Source: JBHEMT01 sp046262435
Lineage (GTDB): Bacteria; Chloroflexota; Dormibacteria; Aeolococcales; Aeolococcaceae
Assembly (NCBI GenBank): GCA_046262435.1
Contig: JBHEMT010000049.1
Span: 1-5,631 of the forward strand
Length of the DNA: 5,631 nucleotides
Reading direction: 5' to 3'
The translations under genes were made by a program, and so were the position numbers. Below the pieces are notes generated by a model. The model did no database searches and was not told the DNA's origin. It was given only the letters and a program-made list of their open reading frames with translations. Positions 1 to 5,631 of this stretch are shown piece after piece. Position 1 is the first letter of the stretch. The number at the start of each line of letters is the position of its first letter.

Positions 1-157
1 CGAATGCTACATCGTCGGTACACGTTGACAAGAGCAGGATGCTCAGCCCCGAGCGTCCCCCGCGGGTGGCCAGCGCGAGGCTGTCACAGTTGCTGGGAAA
101 CCACTTCTGGAAAGCACACGAAAGCCGTCGCAGCGGCCATGCCGGAGTCGGCACAGG

Positions 158-234
158 TGGTGCGCCCAGGAGGATTTGAACCCCCGCACACGGATCCGTA
201 GTCCGTTGCTCTATCCGGGCTGAGCTATGGGCGC
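158..234 (-). tRNA. tRNA-Arg (anticodon ACG), CCA encoded
   Basis: Read on the minus strand, the sequence folds into a complete cloverleaf of 77 nt including CCA. The 7-bp acceptor stem (GCGCCCA with TGGGCGC) is perfectly paired. The D arm has a GCTC/GAGC stem and a 10-nt loop containing GG. The anticodon stem ACGGA/TCCGT is perfect and encloses the loop CTACGGA, giving anticodon ACG at 199-197. The variable loop is short (4 nt). The T arm is GGGGG/CCTCC with one G-U pair and loop TTCAAAT. The discriminator base is A (161), and CCA is encoded at 160-158. In bacteria an ACG tRNA-Arg normally has A34 deaminated to inosine by TadA and reads CGU, CGC and CGA. The gene points away from the tkt operon. 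No T-rich terminator is visible after it. I saw no second copy of its 3' end that would mark an integration site. Confidence 0.96.
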
Positions 235-261
235 GCAGCTGCACCTGTCGCCGGGCCGCGA

Positions 262-267
262 ATTCTA
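262..267 (-). promoter_or_regulatory. Probable -10 box for the tRNA-Arg gene
   Basis: On the minus strand this reads TAGAAT, a 5/6 match to TATAAT, directly preceded by TG. It ends 27 nt before the first base of the tRNA, so a start about 7 nt downstream would give a 5' leader of roughly 20 nt, which suits a tRNA gene. It is the only AT-rich hexamer in a very GC-rich spacer. No good -35 box is seen at 16-18 bp; that stretch reads around CGAGGG. The call rests on sequence and position only. Confidence 0.45.
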
Positions 268-403
268 CACCGCCCCGAAGCCGCCCCTCGGGATGCCGCT
301 GCACGCAGATGGCCGCCCCGTCCATCATGGGCGAGCGCCTCCCGGCGGTACTCGAACGGCGCCCTCCCGGGCTCGGACGCGGCACGATCCTGCAGATCAA
401 CCC

Positions 404-410
404 AGGAGGG
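404..410 (+). promoter_or_regulatory. Ribosome binding site of tkt
   Basis: AGGAGGG lies 7 nt before the ATG at 418 and is a near-perfect Shine-Dalgarno sequence. It fixes the transketolase start. The rest of the 235-417 spacer contains no plus-strand hexamer of the TANNNT form, so the operon promoter is either atypical, dependent on an alternative sigma factor or activator, or not recognisable by eye. Confidence 0.85.
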
Positions 411-417
411 TTCCCAG

Positions 418-2310
418 ATGGCGGTTAGCGGCAAGCCTGGCACGGTCAAGGCTGAGGGCCTGGAGTTCTGCGGCGAGGTCGCCCAGCAGCTGCGCGTGGA
501 CGGCATCCGGGCGAGCACCCGGGCGGGCTCCGGGCATCCCACCTCCTCGATGTCGGCCTCCGACCTGCTCGCCGTCCTCGCCGTCCGCCACCTCCGCTAC
601 GACTGGGCGGCTCCCGATGCGCCGAACAACGACCACCTGATCTTCAGCAAGGGCCATGCCTCGCCCCTGATCTATGCGCTGTTCAAGGCGTGCGGAGCGG
701 TGACCGACGACGAGCTGATGACCTATCGCACCCACAACTCGCGGCTTCAGGGGCACCCCACGCCGATCCTGCCCTGGATCGATGTGGCCACCGGCTCGCT
801 GGGCCAGGGGATGCCAATCGCGGTCGGCGTGGCCTTGGCGGGCAAGTACCTCGACAAGCTCGACTTCCACGTCTGGACCGTCTGCGGCGACTCCGAGATC
901 GCCGAGGGCTCGATCTGGGAGGGGCTCGACAAGGCCGGTCACTACAAGCTCGGCAACCTCACCGTGATCGTCGACGTCAACCGCCTCGGCCAGCGTGGCG
1001 AGACCGAGTTCGGATGGAACACCGAGGTGTACCGCAAGCGGGTGGAGGCCTTCGGCTGCCGGGCAATCGTCATCGACGGGCACGACCTTGTTGAGATCGA
1101 CCACGCCCTGCGCGACGCGCGGGCGGGCACCGACCGGCCCACGGTGATCCTCGCTCGCACCATCAAGGGCAAGGGCGTCAAGGAGATCGAGAACAAGGAC
1201 AGCTGGCACGGCAAGGCCCTCCCCGAGGACCTCGCCGAGAGGGCGATCGAGGAGCTCGGCGGTATCCGCGACCTGCGAATCGAGACAGCGTCTCCCGAGC
1301 ATCGCGCGCCCGCCAGCGACTCGGTCAAGGTCACCCCCGTCGAGGTGCCCCGCTACAAGCTCGGCGAGAAGGTCGCCACCCGCAAGGCCTACGGCGACGC
1401 CCTCGCCGCCCTCCGAGCCAACCCCAAGGTGGTCGCTCTCGACGGCGAGGTGAGCAACAGCACTCACGCCGACGAGTTCCGCAAGGTCGCCCCCGACCGC
1501 TTCTTCGAGATGTATATCGCCGAGCAGCAGCTCGTCGCCTCGGCGGTCGGACTGGGGGTGCGCGGCTATGTCGCCTTCGCGTCGACCTTTGCCGCCTTCT
1601 TCGCGCGCGCGTACGACTTCATCCGGATGGCCGGGGTGAGCCAGGTCGACCTGCGCCTCTCCGGGTCGCATGCGGGGTGCGAGATCGGCCAGGACGGGCC
1701 GTCGCAGATGGCCCTGGAGGACATCGCGTCCCTCCGCGCCATTCACACCAGCACCGTGCTCTACCCCAGCGACGCGGTGAGTGCGGCCAAGCTGACCATC
1801 GCCATGGCCGACCTCCATGGGGTCAGCTACCTGCGCACCACCCGCGGCGCCTACCCGGTCCTCTACGGCCCGGAGGAGGACTTTCCGGTCGGCGGCAGCA
1901 AGGTGCTGCGGCGCAGCCCCGGCGACCGCGTCGCTCTGGTCGGCGCCGGCGTCACCCTGCACAACTGTCTGCACGCCGCAGAGTTGCTCAAGGAGGAGGG
2001 CATCAACGCGAGGGTCATCGACCTCTACAGCGTGAAGCCGGTGGACGCGGTCACGCTCCGCGAGGCGGCCCGTCAGTGCGGGGGCGCCCTGGTCGTCGTC
2101 GAAGACCATTACCCCGAGGGAGGCCTCGGCGCCGCGGTGATGGAGGCGCTGGCCACCGACAGTCCGCCACCAAGGGTTCTCCACCTCGCGGTGCGCGACC
2201 TGCCGCTTTCGGCCAAGCCGGAGGAGCTGATGGAGAGCGCCGGTATCGCGGCCTCCGACATCGTGGTGGCGGCGCGCCGCGCCGCCGGAGAATACGAGGG
2301 CAAGAAGTAG
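418..2310 (+). CDS. tkt: Transketolase, short animal-like type
   Basis: This 630-residue cytosolic enzyme uses thiamine diphosphate to move two-carbon ketol units between sugar phosphates in the non-oxidative pentose phosphate pathway, for example xylulose-5-P plus ribose-5-P to sedoheptulose-7-P plus glyceraldehyde-3-P. The length and motif order match the human-type enzyme (about 620 aa). Visible landmarks are GHPTSS with His40, SKGHASP with His80, GHP with His113, and the cofactor/metal motif GDSE (157-160) followed by Asn188 in DVNRLGQ. WHGK with His264 follows. The pyrimidine-binding domain carries the catalytic Glu369 in YIAEQQ, then FASTFAAFF, GSHAG (His418), GQDGPSQMALED (424-435) and Arg473 in LRTTRG. 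A C-terminal transketolase domain runs from about 500 to 630 (VGAGVTLH, VVVEDHYPEGG). GDSE replaces the commoner GDGE. The start is fixed by AGGAGGG 7 nt upstream. Its TAG stop is immediately followed by the ATG of the next gene. Role confidence is high; the subtype assignment comes from recalled family sequences. Confidence 0.97.
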   Translation: MAVSGKPGTVKAEGLEFCGEVAQQLRVDGIRASTRAGSGHPTSSMSASDLLAVLAVRHLRYDWAAPDAPNNDHLIFSKGHASPLIYALFKACGAVTDDELMTYRTHNSRLQGHPTPILPWIDVATGSLGQGMPIAVGVALAGKYLDKLDFHVWTVCGDSEIAEGSIWEGLDKAGHYKLGNLTVIVDVNRLGQRGETEFGWNTEVYRKRVEAFGCRAIVIDGHDLVEIDHALRDARAGTDRPTVILARTIKGKGVKEIENKDSWHGKALPEDLAERAIEELGGIRDLRIETASPEHRAPASDSVKVTPVEVPRYKLGEKVATRKAYGDALAALRANPKVVALDGEVSNSTHADEFRKVAPDRFFEMYIAEQQLVASAVGLGVRGYVAFASTFAAFFARAYDFIRMAGVSQVDLRLSGSHAGCEIGQDGPSQMALEDIASLRAIHTSTVLYPSDAVSAAKLTIAMADLHGVSYLRTTRGAYPVLYGPEEDFPVGGSKVLRRSPGDRVALVGAGVTLHNCLHAAELLKEEGINARVIDLYSVKPVDAVTLREAARQCGGALVVVEDHYPEGGLGAAVMEALATDSPPPRVLHLAVRDLPLSAKPEELMESAGIAASDIVVAARRAAGEYEGKK

Positions 2311-5172
2311 ATGGCGGAAAACCCCCTGCAGCAGCTGGGCGAGCGCGGCCAGTCGGTTTGGCTCGACTTCATCTCGCGCGAGCTGGTCACCACCGACGAG
2401 CTGCACCGGCTGGTTGAGGACAGCAACGTCGCCGGGCTCACCAGCAACCCGACAATTTTCGAGAAGGCGATCGCCGAGGGTGGCTCGTACGACGTGCAGC
2501 TCGAGGAGCTGCTCAGCGAGGGGGTGAGCTCTCCCGCCCAGCTGTTCTTCGGCCTGGCGATCAGCGACATCCAGCACGCCGCCGACATCCTGCGCCCGGT
2601 GTACGACCAGACCGGAGGAGCCGACGGCTTCGTCTCGCTCGAGGTCGCCCCTGGCGTGGCCCACGACACCACCGCCACCGTGGAGATGGCCCGCGACCTG
2701 TGGACGCGGGTGGATCGGCCGAACCTCATGGTCAAGGTCCCGGCAACCTCTGAGGGGGTGCCGGCGATCGAGCAGCTGATCGGTGACGGGATCAACGTCA
2801 ACGTCACCCTGATCTTCGCGATCGAATCCTATGAAAACGTCATCCAGGCATACCTGCGCGGTTTGGAGCGCCGTCGTGACGAGGGCAAGGCGCTCGACGT
2901 GCACTCGGTGGCCTCCTTCTTCGTCTCGCGGGTCGATGTGGAGGTCGACCCACGGCTCAAAAAGATGCTCGAGGACAAGCCGGGCGACCGGGCCGTGGAG
3001 CGGCTGCTCGGCAAGGCCGCCATCGCCAACGCGCGCCTGGCCTACGAGCGCTTCGAGGAGCACTTTCGCAACGGCGACCGTTTCAAGGAGCTGGCCAAAG
3101 CCGGTGCCCTGGTGCAGCGGCCACTCTGGGCCAGCACCAGCGCCAAGGACCCCAAGTACCGCGACGTGGTCTACGCAGAGGCGCTGATCGGCCCGGACAC
3201 GGTGGATACCATGCCGCCGGCCACGGTCGAGGCGTTCCGCGACCACGGGGTCGTGGCCGGCGACACCGCCCGCGACGACTGGGACGGCGCCCACGCCACC
3301 ATCGACCAGCTGCGCAGCGTGGGGATCGACATCGTCGAGGTGACCGAGAAGTTGCTCAGCGACGGCGTGGCCAGCTTCGCCAAGTCTTTCGACGGCCTGA
3401 TCCAGGTGATCGCCGAGAAGTCAGACAGGATGCGCGGCGGCTACGCCACGGAACGGCAACGGCTTTCGCTGGGCGCCGCGGGGGGCGCACTCGACGGCTA
3501 CCTGCATTCCGACTCTGCTGCCGAGGTGGCTCGGCGGATCTGGGCGCGCGACCCGGCGCTCTGGAAGCCCGGTGACGAGGAGCACGCCAAGGTGATTGGC
3601 AACCGCCTCGGCTGGCTCGGCGTGATCGACACCATGCGCGAGTCGGTCCCTCGGCTGCTCGGGCTGCACCGCACCGCGCACGACGAGGGCATTCGCGACG
3701 TGGTCCTGCTCGGGATGGGAGGCAGCAGCCTCGCCCCTGAGGTGCTCCGCTCCTCGTTCGGCAGCGCGGCGGGTTCGCCCACCCTGCATGTGCTCGACAC
3801 CACCGATCCCGCGGCCATCATGGCGGTGGGCGCTGCCATCAATCCGGCCACGACCTGGTTTGTGGTCGCCAGCAAGTCGGGTGGCACGGTCGAGACGCTG
3901 AGTCATCTCGCCCACTTCTGGCAGGTGGTGGAGAGCGTCGGAGTGGCCAACCCAGGGCGGCATTTCATCGCAATCACCGACCCTGGGACCTCCCTGGCCA
4001 CCCTGGCCACCGACCGCGGTTTCCGCGAGCTGTTCGAGAACCCCGCTGACATCGGCGGTCGCTACTCCGCCTTGAGCTTCTTCGGCCTGGTGCCGGCCGC
4101 CCTGCTCGGCATCGAGGTGGATCGCTTCCTCGACCGCGCCGCCGACATGCGTCGGGCCTGCGGACCGGAGCTGCCGGGTCAGCTCAACTGTGGCCTCACC
4201 CTGGGTGCCGCGCTGGGCAGTCTCGGTCCTGCCGGCGACGACAAGGTGACCATCCTGGCACCCGCGAGGATCGCCAACTTCTCGCTCTGGGCCGAGCAGC
4301 TGATCGCCGAAAGCACCGGCAAGGAGGGCAAGGGCCTGATCCCGATCGGCGCCGAGCCGATCGGCGAGCCCGGGGTGTACGGCGACGATCGCCTCTTCGT
4401 CGCCCTCGACCTCGAGGCGGACAGCGACGCCGACGTCAGCCGCGGGGTTGCCGCGCTGCGGCAGGCCGGCCGGCCGGTGATCACCCTGCAGCTGCGCGAC
4501 CTCTACGACCTCGCCGCCGAGTTCTTCCGATGGGAGTTCGCCACCGCGGTGGCCGGTGCGGCGCTGCGGATCGACCCGTTCGACGAGCCCAACGTGGCGG
4601 AGTCCAAGGAGAACACCCGCAAGCTGCTGGGAACCTTCGAGCAGGACGGCCGCCTCCCCGCGCAGCCGGCGCCCACCGCCACTGACGGCCCACTTCAGGC
4701 CTACGGAGGCGAGGGCGACACCGTCGGGGCTGCGCTGGAGTCGCTTCTGCGACAGGCCGGTGAGGGTGACTACATCGCCCTGATGGCCTACGTCACCCCC
4801 ACCAACGAGAACCTTCAGGCACTGCAGGCGCTGCGAGTGGTGATCCGCGACCGCCATCGACGGGCCACCACCATGGGCTTCGGCCCGCGCTTCCTGCACA
4901 GTACCGGCCAGCTGCACAAGGGAGGCCCGGACACCGGCGTGTACGTGCAGCTTGTCGGCCGCGACACGGTCGACTGCGAGATCCCCGGCCAGAAGTACAC
5001 CTTCTCGGTTCTCAAGCAGGCACAGGCAGACGGCGACCTCGCGTCGCTGCGCGACCACGGCCGGCGGGTGATGCGCGTTGCGGCGAGTGACAACCTCACC
5101 CACGTGCTTGCCCACCTCACCGAGTCGCTCCGGCTCGCGACCCCCACCGCCACCTCGGGAGCACCACGCTGA
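2311..5172 (+). CDS. tal-pgi: Bifunctional transaldolase / glucose-6-phosphate isomerase fusion
   Basis: One uninterrupted 953-residue reading frame joins two enzymes. Residues 1 to about 369 are a mycobacterial-type transaldolase: WLD with Asp19, GLTSNPTIF (42-50), Glu111, the Schiff-base Lys142 in LMVKVPAT, INVNVTLIFA (161-170), SVASFFVSRVD (199-209) with Arg207, and QRPLWASTSAKDP. Residues about 400-775 are a phosphoglucose isomerase with two SIS-like halves: LLGMGGSSLAPEV (466-478), SKSGGTVET (521-529), IGGRYSALS with Arg584, ESTGKEGKG with the catalytic-type Glu667, and NVAESK with the catalytic-type Lys766. Oddly, where isomerases have GQHAF, this protein has GDDRLF, so the ring-opening His position appears to be Asp693. 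A further 175 residues or so (780-953) extend beyond a usual isomerase and contain LHSTGQLHKGG (862-872). The fusion would turn transaldolase-derived fructose-6-P into glucose-6-P in one polypeptide. The family is known as bifunctional transaldolase/phosphoglucose isomerase. The ATG abuts the tkt stop; GAGGG at 2296-2300 is a weak RBS. Isomerase activity is inferred. Confidence 0.94.
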   Translation: MAENPLQQLGERGQSVWLDFISRELVTTDELHRLVEDSNVAGLTSNPTIFEKAIAEGGSYDVQLEELLSEGVSSPAQLFFGLAISDIQHAADILRPVYDQTGGADGFVSLEVAPGVAHDTTATVEMARDLWTRVDRPNLMVKVPATSEGVPAIEQLIGDGINVNVTLIFAIESYENVIQAYLRGLERRRDEGKALDVHSVASFFVSRVDVEVDPRLKKMLEDKPGDRAVERLLGKAAIANARLAYERFEEHFRNGDRFKELAKAGALVQRPLWASTSAKDPKYRDVVYAEALIGPDTVDTMPPATVEAFRDHGVVAGDTARDDWDGAHATIDQLRSVGIDIVEVTEKLLSDGVASFAKSFDGLIQVIAEKSDRMRGGYATERQRLSLGAAGGALDGYLHSDSAAEVARRIWARDPALWKPGDEEHAKVIGNRLGWLGVIDTMRESVPRLLGLHRTAHDEGIRDVVLLGMGGSSLAPEVLRSSFGSAAGSPTLHVLDTTDPAAIMAVGAAINPATTWFVVASKSGGTVETLSHLAHFWQVVESVGVANPGRHFIAITDPGTSLATLATDRGFRELFENPADIGGRYSALSFFGLVPAALLGIEVDRFLDRAADMRRACGPELPGQLNCGLTLGAALGSLGPAGDDKVTILAPARIANFSLWAEQLIAESTGKEGKGLIPIGAEPIGEPGVYGDDRLFVALDLEADSDADVSRGVAALRQAGRPVITLQLRDLYDLAAEFFRWEFATAVAGAALRIDPFDEPNVAESKENTRKLLGTFEQDGRLPAQPAPTATDGPLQAYGGEGDTVGAALESLLRQAGEGDYIALMAYVTPTNENLQALQALRVVIRDRHRRATTMGFGPRFLHSTGQLHKGGPDTGVYVQLVGRDTVDCEIPGQKYTFSVLKQAQADGDLASLRDHGRRVMRVAASDNLTHVLAHLTESLRLATPTATSGAPR

Positions 5173-5631
5173 TGCAGATCGGCTTTGTCGGACTCGGCCG
5201 CATGGGCGGCAACATGGTGCACCGCCTGCGTCGCGACAGCGACATCGAGGTGGTGGCGTTCGACCCCGACGCCAAAGCGCGCCAGGCCGCTGAGGGCCAC
5301 GGAGCGCGGGCGGCGGCCACCCTGGAGGAGCTGGTGGGTCAGCTCGATGCCCCCCGGGCGGTGTGGATGATGGTGCCCGCGGGCGAGATCACCGAGACCA
5401 CGCTGCACACGCTGCTCGGCCTGCTCGACAGCGGCGACACCATCATCGACGGGGGCAACAGCAACTTCCACGACACCGTCGCCCGGGGTGAGGAGTGCGC
5501 CGCCAGGGGCATCAACCTGGTCGATGCGGGCACCTCCGGCGGCGTGTGGGGCCTCGAGGTTGGCTACTGCATCATGGCCGGTGGCGACGCCGCCGCGGTC
5601 AACCGGCTGCGTCCGGTGTTCGACACCCTGG
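5172..5631 (+). CDS. gnd: 6-phosphogluconate dehydrogenase (decarboxylating), short type, 5' part only
   Basis: An open frame begins at the ATG overlapping the tal-pgi stop (TGATG, sharing the A at 5172) and runs off the window after 153 codons. The enzyme oxidises and decarboxylates 6-phosphogluconate to ribulose-5-phosphate. The N-terminus is a Rossmann fold with GLGRMG at 7-12, so no later start is plausible. Asp31, at the end of the second strand (VVAFDPD), stands where NADP-dependent enzymes usually carry NRT; this suggests NAD preference but is only inference. WMMVPAG (65-71), DGGNS with Asn96 (93-97) and TSGGVWGLEVGYCIMAGG (121-138) identify the substrate site. The GVWGLE form belongs to the short class of about 300 residues, rather than the roughly 470-residue class with SGGEEGARYGP. 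Catalytic Lys and Glu residues expected further along are outside the window. A possible RBS, GGGAG at 5157-5161, lies inside tal-pgi. It is the third gene of the operon. Confidence 0.93.
   Translation, partial: MQIGFVGLGRMGGNMVHRLRRDSDIEVVAFDPDAKARQAAEGHGARAAATLEELVGQLDAPRAVWMMVPAGEITETTLHTLLGLLDSGDTIIDGGNSNFHDTVARGEECAARGINLVDAGTSGGVWGLEVGYCIMAGGDAAAVNRLRPVFDTL

Noticed and set aside
25..30. TTGACA, a perfect -35 hexamer on the plus strand.
   Set aside because: At 16-18 bp downstream the sequence is CCCCGAG-like with no -10 resemblance, and no gene follows on that strand before the tRNA.
139..154. A small hairpin (TGCCG-GAGT-CGGCA) just downstream of the tRNA, as a possible terminator.
   Set aside because: The stem is only 5 bp and no T-rich run follows on the minus strand.
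3..176. Another open plus-strand frame without an identified start (contains VASARLSQLLGNHFW), which could be the end of a gene entering from the left.
   Set aside because: Its G+C at third positions is about two thirds, well below the operon genes, and its stop lies inside the tRNA. All three nearby frames look equally weak, so there is no support for coding.
4..201. A 65-codon plus-strand frame starting near the window edge, ending in GGFEPPHTDP.
   Set aside because: The GGFEPP ending is the well-known false translation of the antisense of a tRNA T arm; the frame runs into tRNA-Arg. Its upstream part has no RBS and no family resemblance.
397..3294. A 965-codon open frame on the minus strand, antisense to tkt and the transaldolase part.
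   Set aside because: Its product is a monotonous mix of Val, Ala, Gly, Asp, Leu, His and Arg with no recognisable motif. It covers two unmistakable genes on the other strand. Long antisense frames without stops are a usual by-product of G/C-ending codons in high-GC genomes.
3430..3432. An internal ATG at the transaldolase-isomerase boundary, as a separate start for the isomerase.
   Set aside because: Only a weak AGG sits directly next to it with no proper spacing, and the frame is continuous, so a fusion is the simpler reading.
3992..4009. A perfect 9-bp tandem repeat (CCCTGGCCA twice).
   Set aside because: It is in frame and encodes a Leu-Ala-Thr repeat inside the isomerase. Only two copies exist, and this is expected by chance in GC-rich coding sequence.
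3421..5115. A 564-codon open frame on the minus strand, antisense to the isomerase part.
   Set aside because: It has the same composition artefact as the longer antisense frame, no domain signature, and lies entirely inside tal-pgi.

Overview
The window is high-GC bacterial chromosomal DNA. The coding part is roughly 65-70% G+C by eye, with third codon positions almost always G or C. It holds one tRNA gene on the minus strand and, diverging from it, the first part of a tightly packed plus-strand operon for the pentose phosphate pathway and the upper glycolytic branch point. I see no mobile element, CRISPR array, rRNA or phage gene.

Layout. 1-157: lies downstream of the tRNA, has lower GC (about 61% in the first 120 bases) and contains nothing I can support. 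158-234 (minus): tRNA-Arg with anticodon ACG and an encoded CCA end. 235-417: divergent intergenic region with a probable -10 box for the tRNA and a strong Shine-Dalgarno for the first operon gene; no clear plus-strand promoter is visible. 418-2310: transketolase of the short, animal-like type. 2311-5172: a 953-residue fusion of transaldolase (N-terminal) and glucose-6-phosphate isomerase (C-terminal). 5172-5631: first 153 codons of a short-type 6-phosphogluconate dehydrogenase, cut by the window edge.

How the genes work together. Gnd turns 6-phosphogluconate into ribulose-5-phosphate, CO2 and reduced cofactor. Transketolase and transaldolase rearrange the pentose phosphates into fructose-6-phosphate and glyceraldehyde-3-phosphate. 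The isomerase half of the fusion interconverts fructose-6-phosphate and glucose-6-phosphate, which can re-enter the oxidative branch. The order tkt, tal-pgi, gnd is therefore almost a cyclic pathway in one transcript. zwf and a 6-phosphogluconolactonase gene would be the expected next genes, but that lies outside the window. Gene junctions are minimal (TAG directly followed by ATG, then a TGATG overlap), which suggests translational coupling.

The organism cannot be named from this alone. The mycobacterial-type transaldolase domain, the animal-like transketolase, the Tal-Pgi fusion and high GC would suit Actinobacteriota, Chloroflexota or a related soil lineage such as Dormibacterota; this is inference. 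The enzymes are recognisable and ordinary in role. The most interesting feature is in the isomerase half: the usual catalytic His position appears to be Asp, while a His-containing motif resembling the isomerase His segment sits in a C-terminal extension.
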